From the IMG/VR virus record IMGVR_UViG_3300025687_000106, positions 1 to 40,987 of that record: a DNA stretch of 40,987 nucleotides; one strand, 5' to 3'. Positions 1 to 8,063 of this stretch are shown one piece after another. Source of the stretch: a virus. Both the position numbers and the translations under genes were made by a program. The notes below the pieces were generated by a model, which did no database searches, was not told the DNA's origin, and worked only from the letters and a program-made list of their open reading frames with translations. Each line of letters starts with the position of its first letter. The stretch's first letter is position 1.

Positions 1-8
1 TATCTCAA

Positions 9-81
9 GGGGTTATAGCTCAGTTGGTAGAGCGCCTGCTTTGCAAGCAGGATGTCAGCGGTTCGAGTCCGCTTAACTCCA
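9..81 (+). tRNA. tRNA-Ala (anticodon TGC)
   Basis: Full cloverleaf: 7-bp acceptor stem (9-15 with 74-80, one G-U pair), D arm, anticodon stem CCTGC/GCAGG with loop TTTGCAA, and T arm with TTCGAGT loop. Anticodon TGC reads alanine codons. The 3' CCA is not encoded, unlike the tRNA-Glu at 20154. It is much more GC-rich than the phage genes, so it could be a host tRNA at an integration boundary or an acquired phage tRNA. Confidence 0.95.
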
Positions 82-105
82 TTCTAAATACTTCAAAAAA
101 GTATT

Positions 106-681
106 ATGGCAACTTTATCCGAAGTATTGTTAGCGGTAAATAAAGTATCTGAATCATTGGATACTGAAGTTGAAAGTGCTCGTCAAAAGGTTACTACAAT
201 TTTAGTTAAAGTTGATGATAGGGTAAGTGCTCGTGCAGATATGGTTCAGGCACTTAAAGATGCTAAGTTAAAGCAAGGTGATAACGACGATAATAATCCA
301 CCATCTTTTGGTTCTTCTGATTTTGTTATTGGTTCTGTTCCAGGATCTACATTTGCTGGAATTAAGATAAAAGAAACTAATAATTCGGTTATTAGATTTA
401 AATTTAAAGGAAAACGTGGAGGTTCTGGTGCAGGTGCTGCGGAGACTAAAAAGTTTGAGTGTGGTCAAGCAGTATATGCAGCTATTGCTTTTATGAAAGG
501 GGATAAAATAACTTCTGCAGATTTCAATGAGGAAAATATTAAATCTGCAAGTAGTATGTATGATATTGATGACACAATTGCAAACATTAAAACTTTAAAT
601 GATGAATGGCACGAATCATGTGTGAAAGGTGCAAATGAACTATGGGAAAAATTAAAAAAAGATTTAATAGATTTTAATTAA
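106..681 (+). CDS. unknown 191-aa protein, UGA-free, possibly a virion protein
   Basis: Not recognised. The N-terminal third (residues 1-55) is helical and coiled-coil-like, followed by an acidic/Asn linker near 57-65, a beta-rich middle and a Gly/Ala patch around 104-111, then helical C-terminus. It starts 25 bp after tRNA-Ala. All 13 glycines are GGN and none is UGA, a property shared in this window mainly with the major capsid protein. I infer a highly expressed, perhaps structural protein; there is no homology evidence. It could also belong to the host if the left edge is an integration boundary. Confidence 0.75.
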   Translation: MATLSEVLLAVNKVSESLDTEVESARQKVTTILVKVDDRVSARADMVQALKDAKLKQGDNDDNNPPSFGSSDFVIGSVPGSTFAGIKIKETNNSVIRFKFKGKRGGSGAGAAETKKFECGQAVYAAIAFMKGDKITSADFNEENIKSASSMYDIDDTIANIKTLNDEWHESCVKGANELWEKLKKDLIDFN

Positions 682-687
682 TAGATT

Positions 688-858
688 ATGCAAATGACAG
701 ACTTTGCCCCACTCTTGATATATACAGACAAATGTATAGAAAAAATCAAAGAAAAAAATAAAGATTGTAGTGAGTGTGTAAATTTAGTAGAACATATAAA
801 AACATATCAGGATTATGTGTACACCTTACTTAATAACCAAGAACCAGTATGTGAGTAG
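688..858 (+). CDS. small unknown protein (56 aa)
   Basis: Short soluble, Lys/Glu- and Cys-containing peptide (CSEC around residue 29) with heptad-like hydrophobics. It starts 6 bp after the previous stop, and its own stop overlaps the next start (ATG at 849), indicating translational coupling. No family recognised. Confidence 0.6.
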   Translation: MQMTDFAPLLIYTDKCIEKIKEKNKDCSECVNLVEHIKTYQDYVYTLLNNQEPVCE

Positions 859-1121
859 ACCTTATCAAAACAGCTACCATAGAAGCAGAAATTAAAGAAA
901 ATCTTGAGTGACTTTTTGAAATAGAACAGTGAGTAGAACTTGTTATAGAAGAAGTTAGAAAAGATATTCATAGGCTTTTAAGACAAAAAGAAAACTGAAA
1001 GGATATGGATTGGAGTATAGAATCTGCAAAAAAAGAATTGTCAGATTATATTGATTGTCTTGCTAATATAAGGCAGTCAGTGAATAGACTATTGAAAAAA
1101 TGAGATTTTAAATATAAGTAA
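849..1121 (+). CDS. small coiled-coil protein (90 aa)
   Basis: The start ATG at 849 overlaps the upstream stop out of frame. The product is strongly charged and helical, with long Glu/Lys/Leu heptads. Four in-frame UGAs read as Gly are needed to keep it open. No recognised family. Position between two other small genes and a DUF1353 gene suggests an accessory late or lysis-cluster role. Confidence 0.6.
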
Positions 1122-1122
1122 G

Positions 1123-1494
1123 ATGAGTCAGTTTACTAAATTTAATGCTATAAGACCAATACCTAAAGAAAATCTTTGGATTACTACTGAGGAATTAGTT
1201 TTTTATGAAAACGATGATTTGACTTGAGAAAAATACATTGTTCCAGTTGGATTTAAGTTTGATTGAGCATCCATCCCTAGAATATTATGGGTATTGTTTG
1301 CTCCTGTAGAACCAAAAACTATTTCTAGTGCTGCACTACATGACTTCCTAGTTAGAACTAAAATATGCTGATACCGGAAGACTAACTGTTTGTTTTATAA
1401 AGCCCTAAGAACAAGTAATTGAATACTAAAGAGTTCTATTTTCTATATATGAGTTACACTAGGAACATGGATATTTTACTATTTTAGAAAATAA
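1123..1494 (+). CDS. DUF1353-family phage protein with C-terminal membrane segment
   Basis: Residues near 48-62 carry the family signature VGFKFDGASIPR, followed by a segment ending in AALHDFLVR, as in the DUF1353 domain found near lysis or tail genes of many phages. The Gly of FDGAS is a UGA, so the signature only appears with UGA=Gly. The last ~20 residues are hydrophobic and look membrane-spanning. Biochemical function of DUF1353 is not established. The 123-aa length suits the family. Confidence 0.85.
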
Positions 1495-1505
1495 TTGATA
1501 TAACA

Positions 1506-2201
1506 ATGATTAACTTAAAAGACTACGAATTGAATCAATATAATAACTACTATACTAGAAACTCCTGTTCTATTACAAGTTTGCTTTTAATACTAAGATT
1601 TAATTATGGTATATTTGTGCATCCATCTCGACTTATAGATATATGTGTGTACTTTGAAAAACTCTGAGCTTGGAGTGAAAAATGATGAGCAGTATTTAGT
1701 GTTATATATAAAGTTTTTGTATGGGCATTAAATAGAAAACTAAAACTTAAATTCAAAGTAGATACACAACAGATTGCAAACCTAGCAAAAAATGACAAGA
1801 GAGCATTTTGATTATGAATTAAGGGGTATTCAACCCTAAAGTATAAAAAAGTCACTGAGGATTGAATTATTAATAAAAATGACATAGATTATCTTGCTAC
1901 TTGGGAATGATGAGTTTGACATAATCTTATTTGGGATTGAAATGGACTTTTCAAAGATACGAATTGAAGACCTGCTGCAAAAATGAGTTTAGAAGTATTA
2001 CAATACTGATATAAGAAAAATTTATTTCGGAATAATATCAGAACTATCGAGCCTGCTGATGATGAAACTTCTGAAATATGTGCTTTATGTATAGAGATGT
2101 ATGACCATGAAAGAAAATGAAAACTTCCACTTTTTTATAATAAATACTCAGAGAGTTCGTTTTTAGAAAAGGCTAAGAAAATATATTTTTATTGAAGATA
2201 A
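1506..2201 (+). CDS. unknown 231-aa protein, possible virion or lysis enzyme
   Basis: N-terminal ~90 residues are hydrophobic-rich with basic patches; the C-terminal half contains a compact domain with YLATWEGGVGHNLIWDG, Cys/His/Asp candidates (GH, CALC, DHER) and would fit an enzyme, but I cannot assign a family. It lies directly after the DUF1353 gene and before a terminator at 2239-2260, so it closes the first transcription unit. A peptidase or peptidoglycan-acting role is only a guess. Under the standard code it is broken by more than ten TGAs. Confidence 0.65.
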
Positions 2202-2238
2202 ATTATATAATAAAATTATATATTGTAAACATGCTATA

Positions 2239-2260
2239 TTTTGTTTTAGTTAAAACAAAA
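2239..2260 (+). terminator. intrinsic terminator
   Basis: TTTTGTTTTA and TAAAACAAAA form a near-perfect stem, followed by a short T-rich stretch. It lies 38 bp after the stop at 2201 and would end the unit begun upstream. The rest of 2202-2316 is AT-rich with no gene seen. Confidence 0.55.
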
Positions 2261-2282
2261 GTATATTTTTATTTAAAAAAGT

Positions 2283-2310
2283 TTTTATTTAAAAAAAAAG
2301 TAGATAATAT
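2283..2310 (+). promoter_or_regulatory. possible promoter for the 2422 gene
   Basis: TTTATT around 2284 and TAATAT at 2305-2310, spacing about 15. This is weaker than the other TTTACA-N16 promoters in the window, but something must drive the structured leader that follows. Confidence 0.3.
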
Positions 2311-2331
2311 ATTAAAGTTATTAATTGACAA

Positions 2332-2407
2332 GGTGTGAGTCAGTTTATAACTGAACTATAGGTTTAAACCTTAAAAGCTTAACATTCACACCAATGTTAG
2401 GCTTTTT
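2332..2407 (+). promoter_or_regulatory. structured leader with attenuator ahead of the DUF6291-like gene
   Basis: Hairpins at 2340-2354 (TCAGTT/AACTGA) and 2360-2371 (AGGTTTAAACCT) sit upstream of a strong terminator: 5' arm 2373-2386, loop CACACC, 3' arm 2393-2406, 14 consecutive pairs including one G-U, then Ts. GGTGTGA at 2332-2338 is complementary to TCACACC at 2386-2392, which is the terminator loop plus one stem base. A pseudoknot or an enclosing three-way junction is therefore possible. The gene starts 15 bp after the terminator, so this is an attenuator rather than an end-of-operon terminator. Confidence 0.7.
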
Positions 2408-2421
2408 AAATTTTTAAAATT

Positions 2422-3075
2422 ATGAATAAAAGAGAAAGTTTAATATTTTATAGAAGTTTCTATGAAGCTATAAAAGAATTAGATATAGAGAATCAATGAA
2501 AAATTTATAATGCAATATTTAAATATTGATTAGACTTTATTGAACCTAATTTAGAATGAATATCTAAAACTATATTCACTTTAATTAAACCTCAATTAGA
2601 TGCAAATATTAAGCGATTTAAAAATTGAAGTATAGAAAAAAAAAGCAAAACAGAAGCAAAACAGAAGCAAAAAATAAGCAAAGTACAAGCTAATAACAAT
2701 AACAATAACAATAACAATAACAATAACAATAACAATAACAATAACAATAACAATAACAATAACAAAGAAATAGAGATAGTCACAACTGAAGTTGCTCCCA
2801 AAAAATTAACATTAGAAGAATATATAAAAAAAGAATTTAGTTTAGATTTTATAAAAGAAGTATATGATAAATTTTGATTATCAAAAAAAGAATTTAAAGA
2901 AGAATGTAATGCTTTCGTTGAAAAATGGAAAGAAAAATCTCCAAATTGAAAAAAAGAAAGATGGGAGAAAGAAAAAACATTTGACCCAAAGTTGAGATTT
3001 AGAACATGGATGAGAAATAGTAAGAAATGGAATAAAGTATGAGATAAACAAAAAAATAAAACTATTATTATTTAA
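2422..3075 (+). CDS. DUF6291-like replication-module protein with a 24-Asn run
   Basis: The first ~70 residues (ESLIFYRSFYEAIKEL, then GKIYNAIFKYGL and IKPQLDANIKRFKNG) match the DUF6291 pattern seen in phage replisome-organiser-like proteins. A basic linker leads into exactly 24 consecutive Asn (residues 91-114), then a second helical, Trp- and Lys-rich domain. The Asn tract separates two folded regions, like a flexible linker. The gene is preceded by an attenuator leader. I infer a DNA replication role from the family; DNA binding is not shown. Confidence 0.75.
2692..2763 (+). repeat. (AATAAC)12 hexanucleotide tract encoding Asn24
   Basis: AAT and AAC alternate perfectly for 72 bp. Slippage by 6 bp would keep the frame and change linker length, so length polymorphism between close relatives is expected. 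Confidence 0.95.
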
Positions 3076-3085
3076 TTTTTAAATT

Positions 3086-3541
3086 ATGACTTGATTAACT
3101 AAGAATATAAGAACTAAAGTTGTTATTTTAAATGACAATAGAGAATTTCATATTACACAAGACCAATATGTAACATTGAAGTTAAAATTAGAAGATAGTA
3201 AATTTTCAGACCCATTGGTTATATCTGACCCTGATACATGAGAAATTATGTTTGATGGTAAAGTATCAGCTATAAAAGAGTTTAAACATAAAAGAATACC
3301 AACACATGATAATAAAAATTGGTATTGGATATGTAATTATTGAATAAAACATAAAGTTGATAAAGTAACAAAAGATTTTGAAATTTGTAATTGTATGAGT
3401 AAAATAAAAATTATACCACAAGAATTTTTTAAAAGATTAAAAGAAATGTGATATTGAGAATTATTATCTTATGAAGTTACAAATGAAATTATCAGAGATT
3501 ACAAGAAAAAATATTTTATAAATTGAAATTATTTATGATAA
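3086..3541 (+). CDS. unknown 151-aa protein with Cys pairs
   Basis: Contains WYWICNYGIKHKVDK and, about 12 residues later, FEICNCMSK, giving Cys at three positions that could bind a metal or iron, although the ligand set is incomplete. The rest is mixed alpha/beta. Downstream gene 3535 starts inside its last codons, so they are co-translated. Position in the early replication block suggests a DNA-metabolism accessory. Confidence 0.6.
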
Positions 3542-3705
3542 AATTATATAAAAGTTGAAAATTAATAGAAACATATAAATGAGAAGTAAAAGATATAAAA
3601 AGATGTGCTTTTATATTAAAAAAATATGGAATACAAAGTAAATATCCATGAATTGATTTAATAACAAAAGCAAGAAAAAAATGATATATTTTAAAAAACT
3701 ATTAA
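3535..3705 (+). CDS. small basic protein (56 aa)
   Basis: Overlaps the preceding stop by 7 bp and precedes the next start by 1 bp. Lys/Arg-rich with two short predicted helices; likely nucleic-acid binding by charge alone. No family recognised. Confidence 0.5.
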
Positions 3706-3706
3706 T

Positions 3707-4018
3707 ATGTGAACACTTTGAGAAGATGCATTTAATTTAAGTGATATGATATACATAGAAAAAACACATACACTCAAATTTAAAAAACTTTGACAAAAAC
3801 TTGATGAACAACATTACCAATTTTTCTGAGATAATAAAAGTTTTCAAAAATACAAAATTAATCATCATATCACAAAAAAATACTTCACATATAAAAAAAA
3901 TAAATATACTCTATCAGAATTAGCCTTTAAATTTAATACAAATTACCAATTTCTTTATAGAAATCTTGTACAAAAACAACTCACTATACATCAAGTATTG
4001 AAAATATACAATTTGTAA
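3707..4018 (+). CDS. small HTH-like protein (103 aa)
   Basis: The last ~35 residues (YTLSELAFKFNTNYQFLYRNL) have the spacing of a helix-turn-helix. Codon use is unlike its neighbours, with more CTT, ATC, TTC and CTC, which suggests a separate origin; the gene at 16522 shares this bias. Predicted DNA-binding regulator, low certainty. Confidence 0.5.
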
Positions 4019-4039
4019 GATATAAATATAATGATAGAG

Positions 4040-4069
4040 CATGATTTAAACAATGAGAGAGACACTTTA
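4040..4069 (+). repeat. 30-bp exact repeat shared with 40005-40034
   Basis: Thirty identical bases recur 36 kb away inside the coiled-coil gene. Here they lie in a 14-codon open frame (4031-4075) that encodes the same HDLNNERDTL peptide. The copy carries the GAGACA promoter-like motif. It looks like a transplanted gene fragment or a mobile promoter piece. Confidence 0.85.
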
Positions 4070-4085
4070 ATGTAATTTACTATAA
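4059..4085 (+). promoter_or_regulatory. GAGACA-type promoter-like motif
   Basis: GAGACACTTTAAT followed by TACTATAA, the same layout as the copies before the large terminase (30258) and the 34860 gene. It would drive the small ORF at 4108 and the VRR-NUC gene. Confidence 0.5.
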
Positions 4086-4107
4086 GTTATATACCTTAAA
4101 AATTACG

Positions 4108-4185
4108 ATGCCTCTAAGAATGAATAAACATATAAGTAAAAAATGAAAGCACATAAATGAAAAAATAATTGATTTTATAAATTAG
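4108..4185 (+). CDS. possible 25-aa basic peptide
   Basis: ATG to TAG, Lys-rich, located between the promoter-like motif and the VRR-NUC gene. Too short for confidence; could be leader RNA instead. Confidence 0.25.
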
Positions 4186-4194
4186 CTAAATAAT

Positions 4195-4569
4195 ATGGTA
4201 CCTAAAGAAGATTTTGAAATAGAAGTATTTTCTAATCGGTTAAGAAGTAAATGATATAAATTTAATAATATAATGAATGAGACTGATTGACATTCAATTT
4301 ATAAATGAGCTAAAAGAAAAAGATTATGAGTATCTAAATGATTTCCTGATTTTTGTATTATATTAAAAAGAAGAGCTTTATTATTTATAGAAATGAAAAG
4401 ACAAAGACCTATTGGTAAAACTTGAAAAATATTAAAAAGTCCTAGTAGTATATCAATAGAACAAATAGAATGGATAGAAGCTATAAATAATTGTAATAAT
4501 GTAGAAGCTAGAATATGTTATTGAGCTGAGCAAGCTAAAAAAATAATTAAAGAATTAGAAAAAAAGTAA
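4195..4569 (+). CDS. VRR-NUC nuclease
   Basis: A 124-aa single-domain PD-(D/E)XK nuclease of the VRR-NUC type, usually a structure-specific or Holliday-junction-type endonuclease in phages. Seen: GVSKGFPDF with the catalytic Asp near residue 52, then LLFIEMKR with E66 and K68, and a C-terminal SIEQIEWIEAINNC helix followed by GAEQAKKIIKEL, all in family order and spacing. It stands alone between two promoters. Likely processes branched DNA during replication, recombination or packaging. Confidence 0.85.
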
Positions 4570-4609
4570 TTAGTGAAATGTAATACTGTATTTAAAAAAT
4601 AAAAAAAAA

Positions 4610-4648
4610 GTAAAAATAATTTTACATTTGTAAGAAAATAGTTATAAT
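4610..4648 (+). promoter_or_regulatory. promoter TTTACA-N16-TATAAT with palindrome
   Basis: TTTACA 4621-4626 and TATAAT 4643-4648, spacer 16. The -35 is overlapped by the palindrome GTAAAAATAATTTTAC (4610-4625), also present at 9385 and nearly at 16863, which may be an operator. Confidence 0.8.
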
Positions 4649-4654
4649 CTAATT

Positions 4655-4688
4655 GTTGAAGCTATTCAACTTTTATGTTTTAACTATT
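4655..4688 (+). promoter_or_regulatory. 5' hairpin and T-run ahead of the 4695 gene
   Basis: GTTGAA/TTCAAC (4655-4670) would be the first bases of the transcript. TAACTATT at 4681-4688 is complementary to AATAGTTA at 4637-4644, which overlaps the -10 region, and runs into Ts directly before the start codon. Confidence 0.45.
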
Positions 4689-4694
4689 TTTTAT

Positions 4695-4907
4695 ATGAAA
4701 AGGTATAAAATTGTAAATATAACTGAGGAGAAAATAGTTTGATACTTTTCTGAAGATTGAGCAAAGGATTTTGTTTTAAAGAAAAATCCTAATGAACGTT
4801 TGTATCTTGAATCAATGTTTTGAAATATTGTTACATCAGTTACTGATACAAATACAAATGAAATTTTTGTAATATGGGAAGTGCAAGAAGGGAACAAAAG
4901 TGAGTAA
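4695..4907 (+). CDS. unknown small protein (70 aa)
   Basis: First gene of the nucleotide-metabolism operon. The sequence (KIVNITEEKIVGYFSEDGAKDFVLKKNPN) looks like a small beta-rich domain. The start abuts a T-run without a Shine-Dalgarno sequence. No family recognised. Confidence 0.55.
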
Positions 4908-4929
4908 TTTATTTAGTAAATTTAATAAA

Positions 4930-5373
4930 ATGATAAAATTTTTGAAAATTTGAGATACAAAAACACCTACAAGAGGTACAGAATATTCATCAGGGATAGA
5001 TATATATATTCCTAATGATTTTGAAACAACTACAATGAAAGTATGAGATACTATTCTTATACCGACAAGATTAAAATGTATTATAGAACCATGATTTGAT
5101 TTCACACTTAAAGAAAAAAGTTGAGTAGCTTTAAAGAAAAATTTACAAGTTTGAAGTTGTGTAATTGATGCTGATTATAGAGGTGAGTTTAATATACATT
5201 TTACAAAAATAGCTTGAGAACCTATAGAATTAAAAGCTTGAGATAAAATAGTTCAGTGAATTGTAAGACCAGTTGTATTATGAGATATTGAAATGATTTC
5301 TGAAGAAGAATTTGAAAAAGAAAATAATACAATGAGAGGTTCTGGTTGATTTTGAAGTACATGAAATAGATAA
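4930..5373 (+). CDS. dut: dUTPase (trimeric, dUTP diphosphatase)
   Basis: Hydrolyses dUTP to dUMP and PPi, keeping uracil out of DNA and feeding dUMP. All five motifs are visible in order: I (SSGID, 20-24), II (KSGVA, 63-67), III (G..VIDADYRGE, 75-86), IV (DKIVQGI, 105-111) and V (RGSGGFGSTG, 136-145). Several glycines of motifs II-V are UGA, which makes this gene the clearest proof of the code. Length 147 aa is typical. A GTG at 4900 would add 10 residues; I chose the ATG because motif I then sits at the usual distance from the start. Confidence 0.97.
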
Positions 5374-5375
5374 TT

Positions 5376-5756
5376 ATGAATAAAACAAGAGAAATGTATA
5401 CTCAATTACAAGATAAAAATTTGTATGAGTTATTAAGACGTAAAGAACAATATAGTTGATATCAAGAGAATGATTATCAAAAATATATTAAAGATACTAT
5501 ATCAGAACTTTTAGAATTACAAGAATGAATAGAAAATAATGATTGAGAGAATATAGAAGAAGAATTAATGGATGTTATTATGCAGATTTGACAATTAATA
5601 AACAAATTGTTAAATGATTGATTAATAAACAAACTTGACTTTTGAAAACAAAAAAGTAAAATACTAAAAAGGTCACCAAACCTTAAACTTGGTAAATATA
5701 TTTGATTACAACAAGAACATTATGAATGGATGAAATACAAAGCCTCTCAAAGATAG
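5376..5756 (+). CDS. MazG-like all-alpha NTP pyrophosphohydrolase
   Basis: Residues ~48-80 give the MazG pattern: ELLELQEGIE, then ENIEEELMDVIMQIGQLI, with the metal-binding Glu/Asp set EExxD, followed by FGKQKSKILKRSP (the K...RR/RP tail). Such enzymes hydrolyse (d)NTPs to (d)NMPs. In phages that make modified cytosine, an all-alpha enzyme of this superfamily removes dCTP; the neighbouring predicted dCMP hydroxymethylase makes that role attractive here, but it is inference. It starts 2 bp after dut and overlaps the next gene by 35 bp. Confidence 0.82.
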
Positions 5757-6009
5757 TGAATGAAAAGCGGCTTTACAATATATACAACCAGATTTTTTAT
5801 TACAAATGTGAGAAGTATTAAGAATGTGAGCTGAAAAATATAAACCTATGTCATGGGTTTGAGTTGATACAGAACTCCACTATGCAAGTGCTATGAGACA
5901 TTTATTAGCTTGGAAGAAATGAGAATTAGTAGATAAAGAAAGTTGATTATCTCATCTTATTCATGCGGCTTGTAATTTACATTTTATACATTATAACGAA
6001 AAAAAATAA
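5722..6009 (+). CDS. DUF5664 dNTP nucleotidohydrolase-like protein
   Basis: Carries the DUF5664 signature GAEKYKPMSW, then ELHYASAMRHLLAW, GESGLSHLIHAACN-like segment (here KESGLSHLIHAACNL). These proteins are annotated as dATP/dGTP diphosphohydrolases or pyrophosphohydrolases in the MazG fold. The 95-aa length is normal. The frame overlaps the MazG gene end by 35 bp and the next gene's ATG by 1 bp, so this is a compact nucleotide-pool cassette. Confidence 0.85.
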
Positions 6010-7073
6010 TGATATATATAATCCCATTAGGAGACCAATTCCCTACAACGCAATTATTAGATTATAATAAAATGAGACCTGATGTTTACTATATATTACA
6101 TTCTTTAGAATGAGAAGAAGTAAAAATAATATGTAATACAAGAAATAAATATCAGATAGAAAATAAACATTATAATTTATTGGATTATAATGAATTAGAT
6201 TTAAAAATAAATGAAAATGATATACTTATTATATACAATACACCTTTTATTAATTTTTGATGATTATGGTGAAATGAATATAAGAAACAAATAGAATTTA
6301 TTAATAGATTTAATAATAATAAAGTTTATACATATGTTTTTGATTTAAATAAATCTTTTAGTTTTAAAATGATAAATAAGATTTGTGATAAATTTAATTT
6401 AGAAAAACAAAAAACTATAGATATTATTTCAAATTCTACATTTTTAAGTTGAAATTTATATAATAGAGATAAAATGATAGAAATATATTCAGAACAATGA
6501 ATAAATGTAAAAGAATTTATTTATATACCTGTTATATGAAATGTAAGAAATTTAATAGAATATAAAGAAATAAAAGAAGAACCACTTTATGATACTATTT
6601 ATTATTGAACTACTCGTTGATGAGCAAGAAATAAATTTATAAAAAAGTATTATGAAGATATGGAATGAAATCATTTATTAATATGACCATGGAATAAAAT
6701 ATTAAATAATGATAATCACTTTTATAAAAGCAAAACACAATTTAATGAATTATATAATCTTATTAATAATTCTAAGGTATCTATAATGACGTGAGATGAA
6801 AGTTATTATAACAATAGTATACATCATAGATTAATTGAATTAAGTTTATGTGGTACACTTATTCTTATTGATTATGATTATGATATAGAATATAAAATAT
6901 TTTGAGAAGAAAATAAACATTGGTATATTGAGAATAAAGAAGATGTACATAATATGATAAAATTTTTAAAAAATAATCCTAAATTAAGAACAAAATATAT
7001 AAAATATCAAAGAGAACTTTTAGAACAAAAATTTAATACTTATACAAAATTACAATATGAAAGATTTATATAA
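6009..7073 (+). CDS. GT-B-like glycosyltransferase, possible DNA-base glucosyltransferase
   Basis: 354 aa. The C-terminal half has the CgeB/GT-B-type layout: IYYGTTRGGARNKF (a loop like the second nucleotide-binding domain start), then LLIGPW, then SKVSIMTGDESYYNNSIHHRLIELSLCGTLILID and a helical tail with NPKLRTKYIKYQRELL. The N-terminal half is a Rossmann-like domain. It shares 17 bp with the downstream thymidylate-synthase-family gene, so the two are translationally linked. That pairing recalls phages that glucosylate hydroxymethylated bases. Alternative: a surface or polysaccharide glycosyltransferase. Confidence 0.72.
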
Positions 7074-7890
7074 AAATATATTAAGAGATTTATTAGAAAA
7101 TTGAAATGACTCTGCACCAAGATGACAAAATATAAAAGAATTACTTAATTTTAGTGTAAAAATAGATGATATACTTAATGTATGATATGAATATCCATCA
7201 AGAAAATTTCTATATAAATATATATCAAGTGAATTATTATGGTATCTTTCATGAGATTTATCAGTAGATAATATATGACAATATGCTAATTTATGGAATA
7301 CTATTCAAAATGAAGATTGATTAGTAAATTCAAATTATTGATATTTAGTATTTTATAGAGATATTTTAACAAATAATTGATGAAATCAATACGAATGGGC
7401 ACTTAATAGTTTAAAACAAGATAAAGAAAGTAGACAAGCATTTATAAGATATAATCATGATTGATGTCAAGAACTATTTGAAAAAGATGTGATATGTACA
7501 TATTATCAACAATTTTTTATAAGAGATAATCAATTACATTGTATTAACTCAATGAGAAGTAATGATATTATATATGGATTTACTGCGGATGTTGTATGGT
7601 TTAGTTTAGTACATCAAAGTTTATATTTAGATTTAAAAGAAACTTATCCTGAATTAGAACTATGATGTATGTGGCATAATGCTAATTCAATGCATATATA
7701 TGAACCAATGTTTAATAAAGCTAAACAACTTATTTTAGAAGAATGAACAAATATAAAAATAGAACTGAAACAATCTTTATATGAACAATTAGATAAAGAT
7801 TATGATAAATTATGGGAAATACTAAAATATACTACAAACTATAAACAATTTATTGAAAATAACTTTTTTATTAAAATAACAAAAGAATAA
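7057..7890 (+). CDS. thymidylate-synthase family enzyme, predicted dCMP hydroxymethylase
   Basis: 277 aa with the core of the ThyA fold: catalytic Cys147 in DVICTYYQQFFI, phosphate-binding R167-S168 in SMRSND, and H213-Y215 in MHIY. At the position of the Asn that selects dUMP in thymidylate synthase (E. coli LPFN) this protein has Asp178 (FTAD). An Asp there is the known hallmark of T4-type dCMP hydroxymethylase. The Pro before the catalytic Cys is Ile. I therefore predict 5-hydroxymethyl-dCMP formation. Neighbours (dUTPase, MazG, glycosyltransferase) fit a modified-cytosine pathway. Confidence 0.85.
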
Positions 7891-8063
7891 TGAAACAACT
7901 CCTAACTAATAAACAATTCAATAATGCTATAAAACAATTAGAAGATGTTCTTAAAAAAAGATGATATGAACTACTTTTTAATAATACATGATTTAATATA
8001 ATAGAAAAACCTAAAATAGAATTTAAGTCTATGAAAAATCAGGAAACTAAAAATAAGACATAA
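7890..8063 (+). CDS. small basic protein (57 aa)
   Basis: Starts on the last base of the preceding stop codon. Mainly helical and Lys-rich. Its final codons lie inside the 55-bp conserved motif at 8051-8105. No family recognised. Confidence 0.5.

Noticed and set aside
2592-2801. Minus-strand poly-Leu membrane protein
   Set aside because: It is the antisense of the Asn24 tract and the DUF6291-like gene.
5376-6009. 2-aminoadenine (Z-genome) pathway
   Set aside because: MazG-like and DUF5664 proteins can occur in Z-genome phages, but no PurZ-like adenylosuccinate synthetase or DatZ is visible, and the adjacent ThyA-family enzyme points to modified cytosine instead.
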